Shown: positions 1-5,196 of the stretch, piece by piece
How the letters are laid out: every line of letters starts with the position of its first letter
How positions within the stretch are numbered: the stretch's first letter is position 1
DNA from: Holosporales bacterium
Lineage (GTDB): Bacteria; Pseudomonadota; Alphaproteobacteria; BNTO01
Direction: 5' to 3'
DNA length: 5,196 nucleotides
NCBI GenBank assembly: GCA_031273545.1
Contig: JAISRQ010000156.1
Coordinates: forward strand, 1-5,196
The notes under the pieces: generated by a model
Databases searched by the model: none
Told to the model about the DNA's origin: nothing
The model's input: the letters and a program-made list of their open reading frames with translations, nothing else
Made by a program: the position numbers and the translations under genes

Positions 1-216
1 ACCAGGGATACACTTGTAAGTTGTTGTAGATGGAACATGCCTTTATTGCGTTGACAGTATAAGTTTTTTCGCGAACTAAACCAAGAATGGTCGCGTTTTT
101 GACAACAAGTGATGTTATATGATTGCGGGTCGTATCTTTTACCTAAGCAACATTAGAGCTAAGTAGATAATGCTGAGTTGACCCGCGAACGAAATTAAGT
201 CAAAAAAACAACAACC
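1..216. other. Non-coding left flank with short repeats and two TTGACA boxes
   Basis: No convincing gene is seen. Frame 1 is open only from the window edge to a TGA at 52-54 (17 codons), too short to assign; it could be the tail of an upstream gene. Exact TTGACA boxes lie at 51-56 and 99-104. Neither has a good -10 at normal spacing: ACTAAA follows the first at 18 bp, and TATGAT (118-123) follows the second at only 13 bp. Promoters for the downstream genes may lie here, but none can be called firmly. CGCGAAC-containing repeats occur at 70-85 and 184-199, and an AT-rich hairpin (AAAAACAA 204-211 with TTGTTTTT 217-224) sits just before the transposase relic. Confidence 0.5.
123..188. other. Possible two-stem hairpin in the left flank
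   Basis: GCGGGTC (125-131) is complementary to GACCCGC (180-186), and one G-T and one T-A pair extend this to nine pairs (123-131 with 180-188). Inside it, CAACATTA (148-155) pairs with TAATGCTG (168-175) with one mismatch, around a 12-nt loop. The seven-pair outer stem recalls a tRNA acceptor, but the enclosed length is too short and no T-loop motif is present, so this is not a tRNA. It could be a structured leader, a protein-binding palindrome or chance. Confidence 0.25.
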
Positions 217-253
217 TTGTTTTTAATCACAGCCATGCAAATTGTTTTTAATC
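217..253. repeat. 12-bp perfect direct repeat at the 5' edge of the transposase relic
   Basis: TTGTTTTTAATC occurs at 217-228 and again at 242-253, separated by 13 bp. The second copy contains the first codons of the transposase-like reading frame. The first copy also forms the right arm of the AT-rich hairpin 204-224. It may be a small tandem duplication or a trace of insertion-sequence activity. Confidence 0.6.
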
Positions 254-665
254 TCTTCAAAAGAAGAATTTGGTAATATTAGTTTTGGTTCTAAAACGTT
301 AAATGATAGATCCCGTAAAACCATGGAAACTCTTAATGAAACACTGAATAAATCAATATTTGTTAGCAGCAATAACAGATCAGAAGCAAACGCAATACGC
401 AGAATATTTTGCCGTGAAAAATTCGACATGGGAAAACTTTTACAACCCCACAAAGAGTCAATCACAAAAAGGATCGGCAGCTACGGACATCCCACCTTTA
501 TTGTTGTTCAAGATACTACTGGCGCTAGTCATAATGGACACAAAAAGAAAGAAAGCTTTCGCTGGCTTGAAACGATGGAAAAAAGCAAAGCAGATCTTCC
601 GGATGGGACAAAAGTTATTGACGTTTGTAACCTTGAAGGTGACATACAATGAATGCGAAAAATAA
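227..665 (+). pseudogene. Degenerate IS4-family (Tn5/IS50-like) transposase relic
   Basis: The frame read from about 227 (TTG at 242 is the first possible start) carries the N-terminal DNA-binding pattern of Tn5-like transposases: EEFG, then FGSKTLNDR, SEANAIRRIF, and PHKESITKR. Next comes HPTFIVVQDTT, whose Asp (residue 91 counted from 242) matches the first catalytic Asp. The usual segment between QDTT and KESFRWLE is missing. The two catalytic positions are 39 residues apart here against about 91 in Tn5, which implies an in-frame loss of roughly 50 codons. The second catalytic site, normally DRE, reads NLE (Asn 130). The frame stops at TGA 650-652 after EGDIQ. The +1 frame continues as YNECEK to a stop at 663-665 and matches the expected continuation, so a small frameshift is likely. 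The C-terminal half with the catalytic Glu is absent, so it cannot be an active transposase. Confidence 0.8.
636..642 (+). promoter_or_regulatory. Ribosome-binding site of lnt inside the transposase relic
   Basis: AAGGTGA ends six bases before ATG 649, a reasonable Shine-Dalgarno match at good spacing. It supports this start for lnt. It also shows that translation of lnt depends on sequence belonging to the transposase relic. Confidence 0.5.
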
Positions 666-2631
666 AATTTGTAAAAACGTGCTTTGGCTCCTTCATAAAA
701 TCAATTTTCATTTAGGGGGAAATGCAGGCAGCAACTCGAAAACGCAATTGTACTTAATTTGTGGCGTTTGTGGTGCGCTGTATGGTTTTGGTTTTTACCC
801 GCCGCTTTTGGAACATCAAGCCTATTCATTTATTTTTCGAATAACTATTTCGTCCATTGGGTTTATCGGTTTTGCGAAATCGCTTCAGAGAATACATGTG
901 TATGCAATCGCGGCGCCTGCACCATCGTCGGGGCCTGCCTCATGCGGGCCTTATTCATCATTGCTATCTTCTAATTCGTCGTCATTCGAGACTGCATCAC
1001 TATCCTCTACTTCGCCATTATCAATGCCTTATTGGATATCTGCTGTGCTCCGGCCCATCCGCAATTTTTATACCACGCTAGCTTCAGGCCTTAGATACAT
1101 CTTTCCATCGCGCTTCTTCCCGGGGTTCAACTGTGGATTCTTCTTTGGATTTTCATTCATTGGCGTATCTTTATTTGGCATATACAAGGCATTCCTCGTT
1201 GTGCAGCAGCTTCTATTATTTTTGCCATGTTTATGTGTTTTAGCGTTTTGGTGGGGAACTATGCTTGGGGCGTTATGCATGGGCCAGCAAGCATTCCTCG
1301 CCAAGGCCCAGTCCGGTAAAAATAACTCAAGAATCCCCTTAAATAATTCTGATCACGTTACTAACGAAAAAGGTTTAAGTGTAGATAAGTCAAGTGGAGC
1401 GTTGGTATACCCATTGTTTTCCCTTACCCTTGTTTTGTGTTGGTTCTTATTTGAACTTGGACGTAGCTTTTTGTTTTTACAATTTCCATGGAACTTAACG
1501 GCACATCTTTTTAGTTTTGAGGACATAAGTATTTGCCGTATGTTTATTCAAATAGTACGTCCATGCGGAGTTTATTTATTATCAATGTTGTGGTGTTTAT
1601 TTTTACTTTCGTTTTTTTGTGAGCGTTCCAAACCGTTGCAGATCATGTCTACAATATCCATAAGCGCAGTTATTGCGTTTGGCGGGATTACGTTATCGAA
1701 TAAATCTGTGGCTTGCAGAAGGAGTACGCCATTGCTGGTCATTCAACCAAATATGTCCCAAGAATATAAGCTTATTCGCAACAACAGCAATGAAATCCTT
1801 AAGGATATAGTAGATCTTACTAATAAAACTAAAAAAGCTATATCAACTAAGCCAAAGATCATCATATGGCCAGAAACAGCGCTTACTCATTTGATTGGCC
1901 AAAAAGCTGATGTCTTAGCAAAAGTGAAAAAAGTACTAGGGAACAATAGACTAATATTTGGAGCGGATAGAGTTGATAAAAAGAAGGGCACGTCAACTTG
2001 GCACAATAGCATGTTTATTGTATCAAAACGAAAGGTAGAGCATGTTTACGACAAGGTCGCCCTTCTTCCGTTTGGAGAGTACGTGCCGCTCCGAAATATT
2101 TTTCCGAAGTTTTTTAACCGGATGTTAGATAGTGTTGATTGCACTCCAGGAAATGGAATGAGACAAATTCGCATTAATGACGTCCCTTTATTTGAGGCGC
2201 AAATTTGTTCTGAGTTCATGCATAAACGAAAAAAAAACTATAATAATCAGGTCGAAGTAGAAGTGCAGAATAAATTAAAGGAGCTGAAAAATATGAAAAA
2301 ACGAGAAGGGCCAAGTAAAAATAATGGGAGAGTTGGCGCGGCATCTCGTAATCACGCCACTAAAAACAAGCGCGCTCACCGCTGCCAAAACATGACTACA
2401 AAATGGATTCTTCAGATATTAAACGATGGCTGGTTTTCCCTGCCCATAATGTGGCAACATTTAGCTGTAGATCGATTGCGCGCGGTAGAAGCTGGGGTTC
2501 CCTTGGTTCGTGTTGCAAATACGGGGATTTCATGCATGATTAGCTGTAGAGGCGAAGTGACAGATATGATTTCCCCGTATACACGAGCAGGGCGGTTATT
2601 CACGTTGGTGACGGAGGAAAATGATGAGTGA
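649..2631 (+). CDS. lnt: Apolipoprotein N-acyltransferase (Lnt), enlarged
   Basis: Lnt transfers an acyl chain from phospholipid to the N-terminal Cys of lipoproteins, on the periplasmic side of the inner membrane. The N-terminal half has hydrophobic segments near residues 34-52, 59-76, 160-184, 188-211, 253-277, 306-324 and 331-350, with the family signature ELGRS...FPWN (269-282). A nitrilase-type domain follows: IQPN (365), IIWPETAL with Glu409, YDKVALLPFGEYVP with Lys469 and Glu477, and ICSE with Cys520. Then come NDGWF (592), QHLA, RLRAVE and NTGIS. The Glu-Lys-Cys triad is intact. At 660 residues it exceeds the usual ~500 because of three polar insertions: Ser-rich ~86-125, polar ~213-250 and Lys/Arg-rich ~525-580. 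Two residues reported essential in E. coli (Trp237, Tyr388) align with Leu375 and Ser521. ATG 649 has a Shine-Dalgarno; TTG 748, just before the first membrane segment, is an alternative. Confidence 0.92.
   Translation: MNAKNKICKNVLWLLHKINFHLGGNAGSNSKTQLYLICGVCGALYGFGFYPPLLEHQAYSFIFRITISSIGFIGFAKSLQRIHVYAIAAPAPSSGPASCGPYSSLLSSNSSSFETASLSSTSPLSMPYWISAVLRPIRNFYTTLASGLRYIFPSRFFPGFNCGFFFGFSFIGVSLFGIYKAFLVVQQLLLFLPCLCVLAFWWGTMLGALCMGQQAFLAKAQSGKNNSRIPLNNSDHVTNEKGLSVDKSSGALVYPLFSLTLVLCWFLFELGRSFLFLQFPWNLTAHLFSFEDISICRMFIQIVRPCGVYLLSMLWCLFLLSFFCERSKPLQIMSTISISAVIAFGGITLSNKSVACRRSTPLLVIQPNMSQEYKLIRNNSNEILKDIVDLTNKTKKAISTKPKIIIWPETALTHLIGQKADVLAKVKKVLGNNRLIFGADRVDKKKGTSTWHNSMFIVSKRKVEHVYDKVALLPFGEYVPLRNIFPKFFNRMLDSVDCTPGNGMRQIRINDVPLFEAQICSEFMHKRKKNYNNQVEVEVQNKLKELKNMKKREGPSKNNGRVGAASRNHATKNKRAHRCQNMTTKWILQILNDGWFSLPIMWQHLAVDRLRAVEAGVPLVRVANTGISCMISCRGEVTDMISPYTRAGRLFTLVTEENDE
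2613..2617 (+). promoter_or_regulatory. Strong ribosome-binding site of tatD within the end of lnt
   Basis: GGAGG lies three bases before ATG 2621 and six bases before a second in-frame ATG at 2624. The spacing fits 2624 better, so the protein may start one residue later than annotated. The site lies inside the lnt coding region, which points to coupled translation. Confidence 0.7.
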
Positions 2632-3442
2632 ACACACAGTAGAAGAATCTATATATATTGTGGATTCGCATTGCCATTTGAATTCATACGACGACCTAGA
2701 TTTGGTAATAGAGCGAGCTAAAGGCAATAATGTGACAAAAATGGTGACAATCGGTACGCAAATTGACGATTTTCAGCAATTGTACTCCATTTGTGAAAAA
2801 CACAAAGACTGTTGCTTCATGACGGTTGGAGTGCACCCGGACTATGCTTTGGGGCTGGACGAGGCTGCGTTTGATTTTGCGTATAGGAATGCATTTTCTA
2901 ATGTGAGTGATCGCAACACAGACTACAGTCCCGTAATAGGTGTCGGTGAAATTGGTCTCGACTATAGGGACTCTCCTGACAGTTTTGTAAAAAATGCTCA
3001 GAAAAAAGTATTTGAGTACCAGCTTCACTTAGCAGGAGAATATAACAAGCCCGTGTACATACATACTCGCGATGCGATAGTTGATACGCTTGAAACTGTA
3101 GCTGCATTCCCGAACGTTTGTGGCATTTTCCATTGTTTTTGCGAAGGTGTAGACATTGCTCGCAAGGTTTTAGACTTGGGTTACGTGATCTCGTTGTCGG
3201 GAATTGTAACGTTTAAAAACGCCCCCGTAGTACATGACGTTGCGCGTTACGTTCCACTCGACCGGCTATTAGTTGAAACGGACGCACCATATTTGGCCCC
3301 TGTTCCGTACAGAGGTAAACGCAATGAGCCGGCGTATACTAGGTTCGTGGCGGAACACATTGCCGTGCTGAGGAATGTTGAGCCAGAAGTTGTGTTTGCG
3401 CAAACTACAGCGAATTTCTATAATTTGTTTGGAATACTATAG
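2621..3442 (+). CDS. tatD: TatD-family metal-dependent hydrolase (YcfH/TatD-like)
   Basis: This is a TIM-barrel amidohydrolase-like enzyme of the TatD family, cytosolic and usually binding two divalent metals. Studied members are DNases (3'-5' exonuclease or DNA repair) or deacylase-like; the substrate here cannot be read from sequence. All expected metal ligands are visible: DSHCHL with His17 and His19, GVGEIGLDY with Glu110, IHTRDA with His148, FHCF with His171, and ETDAPYLAP with Asp221. VGVHPDYA (69-76) and the C-terminal YRGKRNEP (230-237) are also family landmarks. At 273 residues it is near the usual 255-265, with a slightly longer loop at 80-104. The start overlaps the end of lnt by 11 bp, and the next gene follows after 14 bp, so it is mid-operon. 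No truncation or missing ligand is seen. The symbol names the family; paralogues cannot be told apart here. Confidence 0.94.
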   Translation: MMSEHTVEESIYIVDSHCHLNSYDDLDLVIERAKGNNVTKMVTIGTQIDDFQQLYSICEKHKDCCFMTVGVHPDYALGLDEAAFDFAYRNAFSNVSDRNTDYSPVIGVGEIGLDYRDSPDSFVKNAQKKVFEYQLHLAGEYNKPVYIHTRDAIVDTLETVAAFPNVCGIFHCFCEGVDIARKVLDLGYVISLSGIVTFKNAPVVHDVARYVPLDRLLVETDAPYLAPVPYRGKRNEPAYTRFVAEHIAVLRNVEPEVVFAQTTANFYNLFGIL

Positions 3443-3445
3443 GAG
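3441..3445 (+). promoter_or_regulatory. Ribosome-binding site of the hcp-like gene, overlapping the tatD stop
   Basis: AGGAG begins within the TAG stop of tatD (3440-3442) and lies 11 bases before ATG 3457. This is slightly long but usable spacing. The overlap suggests translation of the two genes is linked. Confidence 0.6.
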
Positions 3446-3456
3446 AACGCGCTTAC

Positions 3457-4026
3457 ATGTCCCAACTGATAATTACGCCCGGAAGGACTCGCATCAAAAT
3501 CCCGACAATACTTGGCGTGCATGACGAGCATTCGTCGGCAATTGTGTCTCGTTCGCCGGAATGGATGATCTCGATTGACGCATTGTGTAAGGGGACCGTA
3601 GAAGCGTTCGACACGTACATCGACTTGTTTGGCTGGTTTTCGGAGTCTAGCCGCTATGTAAATGGTGATTTAGCGGGGAGCCTATTTTCTTCTGGCTCCG
3701 TAAAAAGTTCTGACTTAATATTCGTTATTCCAAATGGAGAGCATGGACCCAAAATTGAACAGCAACTATACAGTGGAAAGTTAGTTAAGGAGCTGATTGT
3801 TGTAAGATTAGGGTGGACGGAAGAAAAAAATGAAATGCTGCAAAAGATAACATTTGGAGGCGTTCGCTTTTTGAGGTACCAGCAAAATATCCAATATCTT
3901 GTGGTATATGCGCAAATATCAACAAAAGAGAATGACATACAAATATTTCAACAAAAAGATGGGACTGCGGCTGGACATAAGATTAGTTCGGTCGAATATG
4001 ATTCGAATAAGTTGAAGTTTACTTAG
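3457..4026 (+). CDS. hcp: Hcp-like type VI secretion tube protein (divergent)
   Basis: Hcp (TssD) forms hexameric rings that stack into the inner tube of type VI secretion systems. I assign it by pattern, recalling Pseudomonas Hcp1. EWMISIDALCKG (35-46) fits the first strand (MFIKI...KGE), and YIDLFGWFSESSR fits the IxVLxWSWGxSQ strand. GSVKSSDLIF (80-89) fits GKVxxxDLxF, GPKIEQQLYSGK (97-108) fits the TPxLxxxxxSGK segment, and MLQKITFGGV (127-136) fits YLxITLxxV. FQQKDG near 164-169 fits the YxPQKxDG tail. At 189 residues it is longer than the usual 160-170, with about 34 extra N-terminal residues. No signal peptide or membrane segment is seen, as expected for Hcp. It is co-directional with lnt and tatD and has its own Shine-Dalgarno. 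No other type VI gene is visible, so it is an orphan in this window. A diverged Hcp-fold protein with another role is possible. Confidence 0.65.
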   Translation: MSQLIITPGRTRIKIPTILGVHDEHSSAIVSRSPEWMISIDALCKGTVEAFDTYIDLFGWFSESSRYVNGDLAGSLFSSGSVKSSDLIFVIPNGEHGPKIEQQLYSGKLVKELIVVRLGWTEEKNEMLQKITFGGVRFLRYQQNIQYLVVYAQISTKENDIQIFQQKDGTAAGHKISSVEYDSNKLKFT

Positions 4027-4231
4027 GGGTTGCTTTCACGTAATTTAAATTTGTATTTTTGCATCAACGCTTCCAGTGTCCTGTTCCCTGCAAAAATCTA
4101 CCGACTTTTGTAGAGCACCGCTCCAGGGTATTTGAACAGATGAAACGAATACTCTCTATAGGAAAGAGTCTAGTAATTCCACTCAAATTGCATTACCCTA
4201 ACAGGGGTTGGAATTTTTTGTAAACAACAGT
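4027..4231. other. Intergenic spacer with potential stem-loops
   Basis: This 205-bp gap carries no gene. Nested complementary segments are visible: CTGTT (4081-4085) with AACAG (4135-4139), CCCTG (4086-4090) with CAGGG (4124-4128), and TCTAC (4097-4101) with GTAGA (4110-4114). Further right, ACTCT (4151-4155) pairs with AGAGT (4165-4169), and CCCT (4196-4199) with AGGG (4203-4206). The last stem precedes a T6 run at 4214-4219, but the seven-base gap and short stem make a poor intrinsic terminator. Weak promoter-like boxes exist (TTGCTT 4030 with TATTTT 4054; TTGAAC 4132 with TATAGG 4157); neither is strong enough to call. A structured leader of the downstream gene is possible. Confidence 0.4.
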
Positions 4232-5196
4232 ATGAAAACAAATAAACTTATCAAGTCTGCATCCTTCGGTATAACTGCAATGACAGCAAGCCTGAACGCA
4301 CAGCAAGAAGTTCCGTTGCAAGTTACTTTGATGCAGCGAAAACAATATTCGGCAAGGTTGCGCGAAGAAGCAGATATATTAAGGGAAGACATTTTCGAAA
4401 AACTTGCGCATCGTAGACTTTGTGACCATGTTCCTACTTCTTTGGAAAGAGAAAAGGAACTAGAGATAGTAGCAGAGCTTTACAGAAAAGCTGCAGAAGT
4501 AGGAACATGGTCACAAAAACTAGAAATAGGCAATTTATTAGTAGATAGGCGAATTAGCATCCAACAAGGCCGGAAGATATTGCGTCGCGTGGTGAATGTC
4601 ATCGCCCCCGCCATATACGAAATGGGATTAGCGTTTGAGCGAAGAGGTGAGACCGATGCAGCGTCAGACGTTTTCGAATGTTGTGGTGCTCTTGGATGTC
4701 ACCCGCTTATAGCTGCAGGATGTGTGGATCTAGGGGAGTCAGTAGAAGCTCATGAGGTACGTACTGGAATCGAATTAGAAAAAACAGCAGAAGCTATAAA
4801 TGATGAAAAAGAGAGAAATGAACAACGAAAAGAAGCGATGACGCATTACATGAATGCAGTAAAAGAAGGTGATATTCCTATAAAAATTAAGGCAGCAAGG
4901 TTGTTAATACATGGAGCTGGATGTGTTCTTTGGAATGGAACAAATGTAGAAGAAGGACAAAGGATCATAAGTGACATGCTTCCTACTGTACTACCTGCTG
5001 TATACAAACTAATGAGTGGACCAGATCGTAGGGCTGCACGCAAGATTTTTAGGGGATGTGCTGCATTGGGAGACAAATACGGCATAGAATGCGTGATAAG
5101 AGACGAACCAGACACACTGAAGCAATGTAGATTAATCAACTTATACGATCCAACTGGCAGATGTTATTCCAATTTGGTTGAACATATAACCTATGA
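4232..5196 (+). CDS. Exported helical-repeat (Sel1/TPR-like) protein, 3' end outside window
   Basis: An open frame of 321 codons runs without a stop to the right edge, so the gene is truncated by the window. Residues 1-23 resemble a Sec signal peptide: basic start (MKTNKLIK), a mild hydrophobic stretch and LNA before QQE. The rest is mostly charged helix. LYRKAAEVGT (about 86-95) resembles the Sel1 consensus (YRKAAEQGD). Two units of about 85 residues are related: residues ~85-175 (…IAPAIYEMG…AASDVFECCGALG…) and ~207-300 (…VLPAVYKLM…AARKIFRGCAALG…). I infer a solenoid of paired helices used for protein binding; the partner is unknown. No clear Shine-Dalgarno precedes ATG 4232; an in-frame stop lies at 4199-4201, so the start cannot be far upstream (TTG 4208 is the only nearby alternative). 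A 99-nt palindromic segment lies within codons 63-96. Confidence 0.75.
   Translation, partial: MKTNKLIKSASFGITAMTASLNAQQEVPLQVTLMQRKQYSARLREEADILREDIFEKLAHRRLCDHVPTSLEREKELEIVAELYRKAAEVGTWSQKLEIGNLLVDRRISIQQGRKILRRVVNVIAPAIYEMGLAFERRGETDAASDVFECCGALGCHPLIAAGCVDLGESVEAHEVRTGIELEKTAEAINDEKERNEQRKEAMTHYMNAVKEGDIPIKIKAARLLIHGAGCVLWNGTNVEEGQRIISDMLPTVLPAVYKLMSGPDRRAARKIFRGCAALGDKYGIECVIRDEPDTLKQCRLINLYDPTGRCYSNLVEHITY
4419..4517. repeat. 99-nt in-frame palindromic element with perfect 23-bp arms
   Basis: The left arm 4419-4441 (begins TTTGTGACCATG) is the exact reverse complement of the right arm 4495-4517 (ends CATGGTCACAAA). The arms are separated by 53 nt. Within the loop, AGCTTT (4476-4481) pairs with AAAGCT (4487-4492), giving an inner hairpin. 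The total is 99 nt, or 33 codons, and the host frame stays open throughout. The right arm encodes the AxEVG part of the Sel1-like repeat. Size, palindromy and in-frame position resemble the palindromic elements described in Rickettsia (RPEs) and Wolbachia; identity with any known family is not claimed. Confidence 0.85.

Noticed and set aside
125..186. tRNA gene suggested by a 7-bp outer stem
   Set aside because: The span is 62 nt, with no T-loop consensus and no convincing anticodon arm.
722..757. Short frame from ATG 722 after AGGGGGA
   Set aside because: It has only 11 codons, the purine run is too close to the ATG, and it lies in another frame of lnt.
1189..1300. 10-bp direct repeat GCATTCCTCG at 1189 and 1291 in lnt
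   Set aside because: It is short and in frame (AFL residues in both copies), and the surrounding protein is not duplicated; chance is sufficient.
1068..1304. Minus-strand open frame of 78 codons
   Set aside because: It lies entirely within lnt, has no recognisable motif and is best explained as a shadow of that gene.
2696..3028. Minus-strand open frame of 110 codons
   Set aside because: It is antisense to the well-supported tatD gene and shows no protein-like domain pattern.
4195..4219. Intrinsic terminator before the repeat-protein gene
   Set aside because: The stem has only four pairs, and seven bases separate it from the T run.
4846..5139. Minus-strand open frame of 97 codons
   Set aside because: It is antisense to the repeat-protein gene, whose frame is open over 321 codons and shows internal homology.

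Overview
The window looks like a stretch of a moderately AT-rich Gram-negative bacterial chromosome. An apolipoprotein N-acyltransferase (Lnt) gene implies an outer membrane with lipoproteins. A decayed transposase, low-complexity insertions in a housekeeping enzyme and a long palindrome inside a coding sequence would all suit a host-associated genome in decay, for example an alphaproteobacterial endosymbiont. That placement is inference; no marker here fixes the taxon.

Layout: positions 1-216 are non-coding, with small repeats and a possible two-stem hairpin. Positions 227-665 hold the relic of a Tn5/IS50-like IS4-family transposase. It keeps its N-terminal DNA-binding region and first catalytic Asp, but has an internal deletion, a replaced second Asp and no C-terminal half. 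Its last bases overlap the start of lnt (649-2631), and lnt's ribosome-binding site lies inside the relic. lnt overlaps a TatD-family metal-dependent hydrolase gene (2621-3442) by 11 bp, and 14 bp later comes a gene for a divergent Hcp-like type VI secretion tube protein (3457-4026). These three co-directional genes form a probable operon. A 205-bp spacer with several potential stems (4027-4231) separates them from an open, right-truncated gene (4232 to the window edge). That gene encodes a probably exported helical-repeat (Sel1/TPR-like) protein.

The most striking feature is a perfect 23-bp inverted repeat (arms 4419-4441 and 4495-4517) inside the Sel1-like gene. The whole element is 99 nt, exactly 33 codons, and is read through in frame. 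Next in interest are Lnt, which is about 150 residues longer than usual because of three polar insertions and lacks two residues reported as essential in E. coli Lnt, and the Hcp homologue sitting behind lnt-tatD with no other type VI gene in view.

Functionally, Lnt would finish lipoprotein maturation at the inner membrane and TatD would act as a cytosolic nuclease or deacylase-like enzyme. Hcp would be a type VI tube subunit if a type VI system exists elsewhere in the genome, and the repeat protein may act in the envelope or at the host interface.
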